A stretch of DNA of 13,376 nucleotides from Bacilli bacterium (GTDB taxonomy: Bacteria > Bacillota_I > Bacilli_A > ML615J-28 > CAG-313): assembly GCA_900770645.1 (NCBI GenBank), contig CAAGKY010000247.1:1-13376 (forward strand), written 5' to 3'. Position 1 is the stretch's first letter; the number at the start of each line of letters is the position of its first letter. A program made the position numbers and the translations under genes. Below are positions 7,062-13,376 of the stretch, in pieces. The notes under the pieces were generated by a model. It worked only from the letters and a program-made list of their open reading frames with translations, did no database searches and was not told the origin of the DNA.

Positions 7062-7067
7062 TCACCT
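7062..7067 (-). promoter_or_regulatory. Ribosome site fixing the pseudouridine synthase start
   Basis: AGGTGA on the minus strand lies five bases before ATG 7056. The in-frame GTG nine bases upstream is part of this site and so is not the likely start. Confidence 0.65.
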
Positions 7068-7106
7068 ATCTTATTTTATCATAAGTAATATTTTTTTGTA
7101 TTTTAT

Positions 7107-7134
7107 TTGCTTTTTTCAAGAAATAATGTATAAT
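7107..7134 (+). promoter_or_regulatory. Promoter of the CYTH-domain gene
   Basis: TTGCTT (7107-7112), a 16-base spacer and a perfect TATAAT (7129-7134). Transcription would start near 7141, giving a leader of about 25 bases with AAAGGTGA four bases before ATG 7165. The ATG at 7150 lies inside this leader and precedes the ribosome site, so it is not the likely start. Confidence 0.7.
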
Positions 7135-7164
7135 ACGATTAGATAAAAAATGAAAGGTGATTTT

Positions 7165-7734
7165 ATGGTAAATGATTTAGTAACATTTAAGACTTTATTA
7201 GATGAAACTGAGTATAAAAAACTAGCCGAAAAGTTTTCAGATAAACCATCTAATTTACAAACTAATTATTACTTCGATACAAGTCGTTTCACTTTAAAAG
7301 CTTCTGAAATAGCATTACGCGTTAAAAAACGTGATGATAACAATTATGAATTATGTTTAAGAAGAAAGAAAGGTTACAATAAAGTAGAAATCAATCAAGT
7401 TATTACTGATGAAGAATTTGATAATTTTGTTAAGACTGGTACATTACCATCTGAAGACATTCACAATGAACTTTGTGATATTATTAAAGATCAAACTTTA
7501 GTTAACTATATGAGTTTTTCTACATATCGAATCTTTTTCCCACATGAAAAAGGTACTGTAGCCATTGATAAATGTGAGTATTTAGGAATAACTGATTATG
7601 AACTAGAATATTCAGCTCCTTCATATGACTTAGGAAAGAAAAACTTTATTGAATTAGTTAAGTCTTTAAAAATAGCATACAAAAAAGGCGACGTAAAAAT
7701 TAAACGTGCATACAATGCGTTAAAAAATTTATAA
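7165..7734 (+). CDS. CYTH (triphosphate tunnel) domain protein, YjbK-like, lacking the ExExK glutamates
   Basis: A 189-aa cytoplasmic protein of the CYTH/triphosphate-tunnel superfamily. Members hydrolyse triphosphates (tripolyphosphate, thiamine triphosphate) or make cAMP inside an eight-strand tunnel. Tunnel-strand patterns are visible: TNYYFDTSRFTL, ALRVKKR, YELCLRRK, KVEINQ, GTVAIDKCEYLG and DYELEYS. The N-terminal hallmark ExExK, whose glutamates bind the metal, is here L5-V6-T7-F8-K9: both acids are gone and only the lysine remains. Catalysis may be lost or altered. Start 7165 is preferred because of AAAGGTGA upstream; a Met 15 bases earlier has no such site. Bacilli often carry yjbK close to spx and yjbO, as here. 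Convergent with spx across a shared terminator. Confidence 0.85.
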   Translation: MVNDLVTFKTLLDETEYKKLAEKFSDKPSNLQTNYYFDTSRFTLKASEIALRVKKRDDNNYELCLRRKKGYNKVEINQVITDEEFDNFVKTGTLPSEDIHNELCDIIKDQTLVNYMSFSTYRIFFPHEKGTVAIDKCEYLGITDYELEYSAPSYDLGKKNFIELVKSLKIAYKKGDVKIKRAYNALKNL

Positions 7735-7739
7735 TATAA

Positions 7740-7767
7740 AAAAGGTGTCAAATAATTGACACCTTTT
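7740..7767. terminator. Bidirectional terminator between the CYTH gene and spx
   Basis: A 12-bp perfect stem, AAAAGGTGTCAA (7740-7751) with TTGACACCTTTT (7756-7767), closes on a four-base loop. The minus strand continues with a T run (CCTTTTTTATATT), and the plus strand ends in TTTTATT. It serves both convergent genes; the spx stop codon overlaps the stem. Confidence 0.9.
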
Positions 7768-8161
7768 ATTCATCTTTATCAAAACTGCAGAAACATTCAC
7801 GATTTCTTAATTCTTTTGGTAAAAAGATAGTTATATCTTCATTATTATATCCTACTTGTAATTCATTATCATCAATAATAATTGGTCGTTTTAATATACT
7901 AGGATTCGCAATAATAAAATCTACTAATTCTTGAGTTGACATTGAATCCGGATCTAATTGCTTTTCTTTAAAAACTTTAGAGCGAGTTGAAATAATATCT
8001 TCAAACCCATTTTCACTATTTGCCAGCATCTTATATATATCATCTTTACTAAGTTTTATACTGAAAATATTTTTTTCTGAATATGGTATTTTGTATTGAT
8101 CAAACCATTTTTTCGCTTTACGACAAGAAGCGCAACTAGGTGTAGTATAAATCTGTATCAT
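7766..8161 (-). CDS. spx: Spx, redox-sensing RNA polymerase-binding regulator
   Basis: 131 aa, the same length as B. subtilis Spx, an ArsC-like protein that binds the alpha C-terminal domain of RNA polymerase and redirects transcription under disulfide stress. Present are the redox switch C10-A-S-C13, Gly52 (needed for alpha binding in Bacillus), the segment DIISTRSKVF, Arg92 in ILKRPIIIDD, and LQVGYNNEDI. These residues separate Spx from arsenate reductases. The C-terminus differs: Bacillus Spx ends in a ClpXP-recognised LAN-type tail, while this one ends RECFCSFDKDE, with two extra cysteines (123, 125) and acidic last residues. The ATG has GGAGGG. It is monocistronic with a strong promoter and shared terminator. 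Spx versus the near relative MgsR is not fully separable by eye. Confidence 0.93.
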   Translation of the reverse strand: MIQIYTTPSCASCRKAKKWFDQYKIPYSEKNIFSIKLSKDDIYKMLANSENGFEDIISTRSKVFKEKQLDPDSMSTQELVDFIIANPSILKRPIIIDDNELQVGYNNEDITIFLPKELRNRECFCSFDKDE

Positions 8162-8205
8162 AATATCCCTCCGAAGTCAAATGCTAATTTATCACCATTT
8201 ACTTC

Positions 8206-8234
8206 ATTGTATCATATTTTTTCGGTTTTTTCAA
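8206..8234 (-). promoter_or_regulatory. Promoter of spx
   Basis: TTGAAA (8234-8229), a 17-base spacer and TACAAT (8211-8206) on the minus strand: a near-consensus vegetative promoter with a leader of about 38 bases before the spx ATG. No obvious operator repeat is seen within or around it. Confidence 0.82.
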
Positions 8235-8273
8235 TACTATTTTTTTATTTTTTACACTATTTTTAAAATAATT

Positions 8274-8294
8274 AGGACAACCTTTGGTTGTCCT
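8274..8294 (-). terminator. Terminator of the MurNAc operon
   Basis: A 9-bp perfect stem, AGGACAACC (8274-8282) with GGTTGTCCT (8286-8294), with a three-base loop, six bases beyond the hydrolase stop. On the minus strand the tail is AATTATTTT, a mediocre U tract; on the plus strand the tail CGTTTTTATTTTT is better. No plus-strand gene ends here, so its role is most likely to stop the leftward operon before the spx promoter. Confidence 0.72.
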
Positions 8295-8299
8295 CGTTT

Positions 8300-9034
8300 T
8301 TATTTTTCCAAGAATTCAATTATATGTTTATTAACAAATTCTCTGCGATACATTCTTTGATAACAATGTTCAGATTCTGGTACCATATAGAATTCACAAT
8401 TAGGATATTGACTTGCGTATTTTTTCCCATATTCAATTGGAACTGCTTGGTCATTTTCACCATGAATAATAATTACTGGTTTAGATAGATTAGTGTTTTT
8501 ATATAAATCTAGACCTTCAAAAGATTTTAAGAAATTAATATTCATTAAATATCCACCCATATCAATATTTTGTTCATTATGCCATACCGCATTTGGATTA
8601 CCAAAATATCTTTGTCCTATTTTATCAATATTACCAGCTGGTGATAATAGTACAAGTTTTTCTAGATCATCTTCAAATTCTTTTGCGACTAGGGATGCGA
8701 CTGCTCCCCCCATTGAGAAACCTAAAATAATAAGTTTATCATTGATTTTTAAACTTTTCGCATATTTTAAAATCGCACGTGCATCATCAAGTTCAGTTAA
8801 GAAAGTCATTTCTTCAAAGCGACCATCACTTATACCACTTCCCATGAAATCAAATCTTAAACTTGAATATCCACGTTCTTTTAATAATGTAGATAGTTCT
8901 TTAAATAAATAACCGTTTTCGTTCATATGTCCAGTAAAACCATGGAACATTACTACAAGTCCCTTAGATGATTCTACTTCTTCTAACAGACCTCTTAAAA
9001 CATAACCTTTGTTTGTTGTTTCTACACATCTCAT
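8300..9034 (-). CDS. Alpha/beta hydrolase (esterase/acylhydrolase-like), coupled to murQ
   Basis: A 244-aa cytoplasmic serine hydrolase without signal peptide. The full triad is visible: nucleophile Ser107 in LGFSMGGA, Asp195 in HGENDQAVP, and His223 in ESEHCY. The oxyanion region is FHGFTGHMNE (30-39). The HGFTGH and GFSMGG motifs and the length resemble the cinnamoyl/feruloyl esterase-type and S33-like hydrolases, with a cap inserted near residues 133-180 (FGNPNAVWHNEQN). Its ATG overlaps the murQ stop by one base (TAATG), and an AGGTG site lies upstream within murQ, so the two are translated together. The substrate is unknown. In this operon an ester-bearing muramyl derivative such as O-acetyl-MurNAc is an attractive but untested idea. 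Confidence 0.85.
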   Translation of the reverse strand: MRCVETTNKGYVLRGLLEEVESSKGLVVMFHGFTGHMNENGYLFKELSTLLKERGYSSLRFDFMGSGISDGRFEEMTFLTELDDARAILKYAKSLKINDKLIILGFSMGGAVASLVAKEFEDDLEKLVLLSPAGNIDKIGQRYFGNPNAVWHNEQNIDMGGYLMNINFLKSFEGLDLYKNTNLSKPVIIIHGENDQAVPIEYGKKYASQYPNCEFYMVPESEHCYQRMYRREFVNKHIIEFLEK

Positions 9035-9942
9035 TAGTTTACACCTGCTTCTTTTAAAGATTCTCGAATATTACCTTTATGTTTATCTAAAATTTTGTTT
9101 ACTTCATCTGGTTCGATACCTGCAAGAACACCTAACATTGCTTTTTTAACAGAACCATATTTATCATAAGCGGCTTTTGCTTCTGCATCGTCAAGAGCAG
9201 TAATTTCTTTTAAAATACTTACTGCTCTTGCGACTAACTTTTCATTAGTTGCTTGTACATCGATCATTAAGTTGCCATATACTTTCCCCATCTTAACCAT
9301 TGCGGATGTAGAAATTATATTACAAATCATTTTTTGAGCAGTACCAGATTTCATTCTTGTTGAACCAGTAATTGGTTCAGCACCAGTTACTGCCTCAATT
9401 GGGCAATCAACCATACTTGATAATATCGTATTTTGACTAGTTGAAATACTTGCAGTTTTAGCACCTATACTTCTTGCATATTCAACACCACCTAAAACAT
9501 ATGGCGTTCTTCCGCTAGCCGCAATACCTATAACGATATCTTTGTTTGTTAAATTAATACGTTTTAAATCTTCAACAGCCATTGTGCGTGAATCTTCTGC
9601 TCCTTCAACTGCTTGAACCATCGCAGGCAATCCTCCTGCCATTAAGCATTGAACCATTTCAGGTGATACACCATATGTAGGTTTACATTCCACCGCATCA
9701 ACTAATCCGATTCTTCCGCTAGTTCCTGCTCCCATATAGATAAGGCGTCCATCATTCATAAATGTTTCATATACCATATCTACACATTTCGCAATTTCAG
9801 GAATTACTTTTTCAACCGCATAAGCAACTGTTTTATCTTCGTTGTTGATCTTTTTAACGATTTCAATTGTACTAACTCTATCAATATCTAAGGTATTAGG
9901 ATTTCTAGTTTCTGTTGTTATCTTTTTGATATTTACATTCAT
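9034..9942 (-). CDS. murQ: N-acetylmuramic acid 6-phosphate etherase
   Basis: A 302-aa SIS-domain enzyme (E. coli 298 aa) that removes D-lactate from MurNAc-6-phosphate to give GlcNAc-6-phosphate in the cytoplasm. Motifs are the opening TTETRNPNTLDID, the sugar-phosphate loop YMGAGTSGRIGLVDAVECKPTYG with Glu85 at the catalytic position, Glu116 in EGAEDS as the second acid, GIAASGRTPYV, ITGSTRMKSGTAQK and KVYGNLMIDVQATN. The C-terminal helical tail GIEPDEVNKILDKHKGNIRESL is normal. The start at 9942 follows AGGAG; an in-frame Met at 9966 lies inside anmK and is not preferred. It begins four bases after the anmK stop, which lies within its own ribosome-site spacer. GlcNAc-6-phosphate then needs NagA/NagB, not encoded here. 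Confidence 0.97.
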   Translation of the reverse strand: MNVNIKKITTETRNPNTLDIDRVSTIEIVKKINNEDKTVAYAVEKVIPEIAKCVDMVYETFMNDGRLIYMGAGTSGRIGLVDAVECKPTYGVSPEMVQCLMAGGLPAMVQAVEGAEDSRTMAVEDLKRINLTNKDIVIGIAASGRTPYVLGGVEYARSIGAKTASISTSQNTILSSMVDCPIEAVTGAEPITGSTRMKSGTAQKMICNIISTSAMVKMGKVYGNLMIDVQATNEKLVARAVSILKEITALDDAEAKAAYDKYGSVKKAMLGVLAGIEPDEVNKILDKHKGNIRESLKEAGVN

Positions 9943-9946
9943 TTTT

Positions 9947-11119
9947 TTACTCCTGCGGCAAAACAATGCTGCCTAAACTTACTTCTTTATTAGCCCCAGT
10001 AACAGTAATTACATTACTAGGTTTATTCATAATTCTTAAATAACCTAACACAACAAAACCAACCGCTTCTTTCGCATCACTATTAAAACCAAGATTAAAT
10101 CCTGTTTTAACTTCGTATGGTTTTGTTTTATATTTATTTAATAAACTCATAATATAGGGATTATTAGCTCCACCACCAGAAACAATTAATTCACCATTAT
10201 TAAAAGATGGAATAAAGTTTTCTACTTGATTAATAATGGTTTTTGAAGTAAATGCACTAAGAGTGGAAATAATATCTTCATTACTTAAATTTAAACTCTT
10301 TGATTTTTTTAATACATCATCAAAATATGCTTCACTATATTTTTCTCGCCCTGTGCTTTTTGGAGGTAACATTTTGAAGTAGTCGTCATTCATTAATTCC
10401 GATAATAGTTCTTCAGATATTTTTCCTTGTTCTCCTAATAAACCATTTTTATCAAATGGTAAATTAAATAACTTCATACATGCCATATCTATTAACATAT
10501 TTCCAGGTCCTGTATCAAAAGCAAATACATCTTTAATACTGGCATTCTTTTTCATATATGTTATATTACTTATTCCTCCAATATTTAAAAGTACTCTATC
10601 ATGATTAGTTCTATATATCATATATTCACTTATCGGAATAAGTGGAGCACCACTTCCCCCATAGGCCATATCTAATGTTCTAAAATCATATATAACTAAT
10701 TTATTAAAGGCTTTAGATATGGTACTTGCATCTCCGATTTGGAATGTTGATGAAGAAAATCCATCCATTTCATTGGGATTATGCCATATAGTTTGACCAT
10801 GACTTGAGATAAAATCTATTTTCGATAAATCAAATTTTATATTATCTAATAATATATTGATAGCTTTTACATATTCTTGACTGATTTCAACATTCAAACT
10901 ACAAATTTCTTGCACGCAGGATGTTTCATTTTTAGAGTTTCTTAGAATTCTTTCTTTTAATGATACAGGATAAGGGACACTCTCAAAACCTATTAATTCA
11001 AAGATAGGTTGCTTTTTATTGGTAATCTTCACAAGCGCTACATCTACTCCATCAAGCGATGTTCCACTCATAAGTCCAATTGCATATATAATTTTCTTTT
11101 TCTTAAGTTTACCAATCAA
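9947..11119 (-). CDS. anmK: Anhydro-N-acetylmuramic acid kinase
   Basis: A 390-aa enzyme (family about 370-390) that hydrolyses and phosphorylates 1,6-anhydro-MurNAc to MurNAc-6-phosphate, using ATP in the cytoplasm. Motifs are GLMSGTSLDGVDVAL (first phosphate loop), SSHGQTIWHNP, FQIGDASTISKAF, DFRTLDMAYGGSGAPLIP, LLNIGGISNITY, FDTGPGNMLIDMACMKLF (with the catalytic Asp position) and IVSGGGANNPYI. The reading frame is open upstream, but the best start is TTG at 11119: GAGGTG lies six bases before it, and a GTG at 11128 is inside that site. A 61-base gap separates it from mupG, with no terminator. Its product feeds MurQ, encoded next. A rare TTG start may lower its expression relative to its neighbours. 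Confidence 0.95.
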   Translation of the reverse strand: MIGKLKKKKIIYAIGLMSGTSLDGVDVALVKITNKKQPIFELIGFESVPYPVSLKERILRNSKNETSCVQEICSLNVEISQEYVKAINILLDNIKFDLSKIDFISSHGQTIWHNPNEMDGFSSSTFQIGDASTISKAFNKLVIYDFRTLDMAYGGSGAPLIPISEYMIYRTNHDRVLLNIGGISNITYMKKNASIKDVFAFDTGPGNMLIDMACMKLFNLPFDKNGLLGEQGKISEELLSELMNDDYFKMLPPKSTGREKYSEAYFDDVLKKSKSLNLSNEDIISTLSAFTSKTIINQVENFIPSFNNGELIVSGGGANNPYIMSLLNKYKTKPYEVKTGFNLGFNSDAKEAVGFVVLGYLRIMNKPSNVITVTGANKEVSLGSIVLPQE

Positions 11120-11125
11120 CTGTAT

Positions 11126-11131
11126 CACCTC
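11126..11131 (-). promoter_or_regulatory. Ribosome site fixing the anmK TTG start
   Basis: GAGGTG on the minus strand is six bases upstream of TTG 11119. No ATG is available near it. The alternative GTG start at 11128 would use part of the ribosome site itself. Confidence 0.6.
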
Positions 11132-11180
11132 ATTAACTATACAATTAATAAAATTAATAAAAGAATTTTTCCTATTTATT

Positions 11181-12227
11181 TTATTCTTTTACTATTTTAA
11201 AACTAAACTTACTTCCTGGTTTTAAAAGTTTAACTAAATCATGTGCATAACTTGGAATATATCCAATCACATTAGCTTCTTTTAGTTCTTTTATATCTTG
11301 TAGCCAAATACCTACCTCACCTGTATAACGTAAATTTAAGCTATTATCAATAGTTACATCAAAAGCTTTTACGCTATTATTATTCTTAGGTTCAATACGT
11401 GTTTTACATCTTGAACTAGATCTTACTTGATATTTACTTTGGTCAGGTCTTGAATGATGAGACCCATTAATAACATTTAATATTTCAACAGGTAATTCTT
11501 CATTCAATACTACTGGTATTTGAATATTATCTAAACTACAATTAATCATTTCATTAATTTCAGTATCTGGTGAATATGCATCACCAATTCCAATTTCATC
11601 AACCCCAACCACTAGTAATTCTTGGGTGCTTATGTATGTTGGTTTATAGCGATGTTCTTCAATACTTGGAACTCCTTTATATAAAGGAGGACGTTTATTA
11701 ATTAATGAAGGAATGTATGCCATAATTGTAAATCCTAGTTTATGGAAGAATTCATTTTTTTCTTTTATTTCGTAAATATCTAATCCTGTATATGGTTTAG
11801 GATAGAAATTATAACTCATTCTTGTTTTACTTGGATTTAATCCTTTTGCTACCATTTCCTCTAACCATTTAGTTGAAATGGTAGATGCATTTAGTTCAAT
11901 GTTACAAAATAAATTATTAGACATATCTATAATTTCTTGATCAGTAAATCCATAATCAAGTCTTAATGCATAAGTACATGTAGGGACATTTAATGTTTCT
12001 AAAACATGTTTTGATACATCAATAATTAATCGCATATCATTCTTAACTAAGACTTCTGTTAATTTATCTAACTCTTCTTGAATATTTAATGATTCAGGAA
12101 TATGAGCAGATGTAAAGACAGTTTTTACTCCTAATTTAGCACATTTTTCTAAGTATTTCAAGTTTTCTTCAACTGGGTAATCTTTTAGTCCTTCATAAAC
12201 AGAAACTGCGTATTTAATATCTTTCAT
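11181..12227 (-). CDS. mupG: 6-phospho-N-acetylmuramidase (DUF871 family)
   Basis: A 348-aa cytoplasmic protein matching the DUF871/MupG family, shown in Staphylococcus aureus to cleave MurNAc-6-phosphate-GlcNAc into MurNAc-6-phosphate and GlcNAc. The N-terminal TIM-barrel half shows VSVYEGLKDYPVEENLKYL, VKTVFTSAHIPES, LRLDYGFTDQEI, IELNAST and NFYPKPYTGLD. The C-terminal half (from about 235) is the cyclophilin-like domain with NGSHHSRPDQSKYQVRSSSR. Length is typical (about 350 aa). The ATG is ten bases after the namZ stop, and the ribosome site AAGGAT overlaps that TAA, so the genes are one transcript. The usual partner, the PTS transporter MurP, is not in the window, so the phosphorylated disaccharide must come from elsewhere. 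Confidence 0.9.
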   Translation of the reverse strand: MKDIKYAVSVYEGLKDYPVEENLKYLEKCAKLGVKTVFTSAHIPESLNIQEELDKLTEVLVKNDMRLIIDVSKHVLETLNVPTCTYALRLDYGFTDQEIIDMSNNLFCNIELNASTISTKWLEEMVAKGLNPSKTRMSYNFYPKPYTGLDIYEIKEKNEFFHKLGFTIMAYIPSLINKRPPLYKGVPSIEEHRYKPTYISTQELLVVGVDEIGIGDAYSPDTEINEMINCSLDNIQIPVVLNEELPVEILNVINGSHHSRPDQSKYQVRSSSRCKTRIEPKNNNSVKAFDVTIDNSLNLRYTGEVGIWLQDIKELKEANVIGYIPSYAHDLVKLLKPGSKFSFKIVKE

Positions 12228-12237
12228 ATTGTAATCC

Positions 12238-13376
12238 TTAGTAAATTAGATAAGGTTTTCTAATTTCTTTAAATTCGTTTGTATCTTTTTCTAATACCGC
12301 AAGTTGTTCTTCAAGTGATGTTTGGTTATAGATAACATCATCACTACCTGCTTCAAATTCAAATAAACTTGGACGTCCTTCTACATATGGTTTATTAATT
12401 TTGAAGTTATCCGCATATTTAGTTCTGATATGATATAACATTACCCAACTAGTTTTAACAGCTTCAAAAGTTTTACGATCTGTGATGTGAACATATACAC
12501 CACCACATAATTCACCTGCATATTTTGAGAAAGTAGGTGTATAGTATTGAGGTCTAAAGAATACCCCTGGTAAATTGTAAGCATTTAAGTCTCTTGATAA
12601 CTCTTCAGATTTAATCCATGGAGCACCAACTAATTCAAATGGAGTAGTTGTTCCACGTCCTTCTGAAACGTTTGTACCTTCGAAAATACAAGTTGCGTTA
12701 TATACATAAGATGTTGCGTTTGTTGGAAGATTTGGAGTAGGAATAACCCAAGGTAATCCAGTATCTTCAAAATCCATATCACGTGTCCAATTTAACATAG
12801 GAATAACATGTAATTTACAGTTGATACCATATTCTTTATTAAATAATAAAGCAAGTTCTCCCATTGTTAAACCATGACGTTGTGGCATTGGATAGTATCC
12901 AACAAATGAACGATATTTTTCAACATCTAATTTATTACCATCTACTTTTTCGCAGTTAACAGGATTGGGTCTATCAAATACAACAAATTCTTTATCGAAT
13001 TCTTTACAAGCCATCATACAATATGCCATAGTGTAAATAAAAGTATAATATCTTGATCCACAATCTTGAATATCAATTGTCATTACATCTAAAACATCCA
13101 TAACTTCTTTAGATGGTTTTTTACTTTTGCCATATAAACTATAAACTGTAATACCAGTATCTTCATCAATATATGTATCAAGATGAACACCAGCTTGAAT
13201 ACTAGCTCTTACACCATGTTCAGGAGAATATAAACCAACAAGATTTGTTTTCTCTCTTAATATATCAATTGATGATTTGAAATTACCATCAATTCCTGTA
13301 GGGTTAGTAATTAAACCAACTCTCTTTCCTTCAAATACATTTTTAAATTCATCAATTCTTTCAATACCTAAAATTG
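12238..13376 (-). CDS. namZ: Exo-beta-N-acetylmuramidase NamZ (DUF1343, GH171), N-terminus beyond the window
   Basis: At least 378 codons in frame from the right edge to TAA; the family is about 400 aa, so only a short N-terminal piece is missing. It removes MurNAc from the non-reducing end of peptidoglycan fragments. From the edge inward I read LGIERIDEFK, GKRVGLITNPTG, LVGLYSPEHGVRASIQAGVH, TGITVYSLYG, TIDIQDCGSRYYTFIYTM, VVFDRPNPVN, GYYPMPQRHGLTMGELALLFN, WVIPTPNLPT and FEGTNVSEGRGTTTPFELVGAPWI, the hallmark series of DUF1343. The PEHG and GSRYYTF segments are the expected active-site strands. An internal Met at 13101 is not the start, because the conserved N-terminal half lies upstream of it. 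Whether a signal peptide exists cannot be seen, so export is undecided. It is the earliest visible gene of the MurNAc operon. Confidence 0.94.
   Translation of the reverse strand, partial: ILGIERIDEFKNVFEGKRVGLITNPTGIDGNFKSSIDILREKTNLVGLYSPEHGVRASIQAGVHLDTYIDEDTGITVYSLYGKSKKPSKEVMDVLDVMTIDIQDCGSRYYTFIYTMAYCMMACKEFDKEFVVFDRPNPVNCEKVDGNKLDVEKYRSFVGYYPMPQRHGLTMGELALLFNKEYGINCKLHVIPMLNWTRDMDFEDTGLPWVIPTPNLPTNATSYVYNATCIFEGTNVSEGRGTTTPFELVGAPWIKSEELSRDLNAYNLPGVFFRPQYYTPTFSKYAGELCGGVYVHITDRKTFEAVKTSWVMLYHIRTKYADNFKINKPYVEGRPSLFEFEAGSDDVIYNQTSLEEQLAVLEKDTNEFKEIRKPYLIY

Noticed and set aside
7766..8161. Arsenate reductase (ArsC) instead of Spx
   Set aside because: The CxxC motif, IISTRSKVF, Gly52, KRPIIIDD with Arg92 and the exact 131-aa length are Spx features; ArsC relatives lack the second cysteine.
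8493..8912. Open frame on the plus strand inside the hydrolase gene
   Set aside because: The opposite strand encodes an intact alpha/beta hydrolase with all catalytic residues; this frame has no family resemblance or ribosome site.
9943..9966. Upstream Met start for murQ (adds eight residues)
   Set aside because: The AGGAG site lies between the two candidates and points to the ATG at 9942, which also gives the family-typical N-terminus.
11120..11180. Separate promoter or terminator between mupG and anmK
   Set aside because: The 61 bases are AT-rich with a TATAGT but no acceptable -35 box at the right distance, and no stable hairpin; treated as a plain intercistronic gap.
1..13376. Mobile elements, CRISPR arrays, tRNA/rRNA genes, riboswitches
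   Set aside because: No transposase or integrase, no spaced repeats, no cloverleaf or rRNA-like segments, and all leaders are too short for a riboswitch.

Overview
The window is AT-rich, densely packed bacterial DNA of low-GC Bacillota character. Spx, ClpP and a CYTH-domain protein are typical of Bacilli. Promoters have plain TTGAAA/TATAAT-type boxes with 17-base spacers, and Shine-Dalgarno sites are strong (AGGAGG/GAGGTG). TGA is used as a stop: psuG ends in an ATGA overlap with the next gene. The standard code therefore applies, which argues against UGA=Trp mollicutes. A Bacilli lineage near the Acholeplasma/RF39/Erysipelotrichia-like groups is plausible, but this is inference. No stretch over 300 bases lacks a gene.

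Left part (1-5525), nearly all on the minus strand. A Dabb-domain protein with its own promoter is followed at once by the first codons of another gene running off the edge. Next, in transcription order from 5134 down to 448, come: a lipoprotein N-acetylmuramoyl-L-alanine amidase with Ig-like domains; psuG (pseudouridine-5'-phosphate glycosidase); a two-helix membrane protein coupled to psuG; and, from a separate promoter, a lipoprotein endonuclease I with Ig-like domains. A small Asn/Cys/His-rich protein resembling CotD-family coat proteins sits at 5224-5523.

Middle (5524-8300). clpP points right and collides tail to tail with an RluA-family pseudouridine synthase gene. The two overlap by 41 bases, and the clpP terminator lies inside the synthase reading frame. 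A divergent gene for a CYTH protein follows, converging on spx across a bidirectional terminator. Spx is 131 aa with its CxxC, Gly52 and Arg92, but has an unusual acidic C-terminus.

Right part (8274-13376), one leftward operon: namZ (N-terminus cut off by the window), mupG, anmK, murQ and an alpha/beta hydrolase, ended by a hairpin. It is a cytoplasmic N-acetylmuramic-acid catabolic cluster: NamZ and MupG free MurNAc units, AnmK makes MurNAc-6-phosphate from anhydro-MurNAc, and MurQ converts MurNAc-6-phosphate to GlcNAc-6-phosphate and D-lactate. The hydrolase overlaps murQ by one base and has no assigned role in this pathway.

Together the window suggests a cell that turns over or scavenges wall material (amidase plus MurNAc operon) and nucleic acid (surface nuclease plus PsuG). 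The most interesting points are the composition of the MurNAc operon with its coupled hydrolase, the Spx tail, the terminator embedded in an opposing gene, the CYTH protein lacking its signature glutamates, and the coat-like protein.
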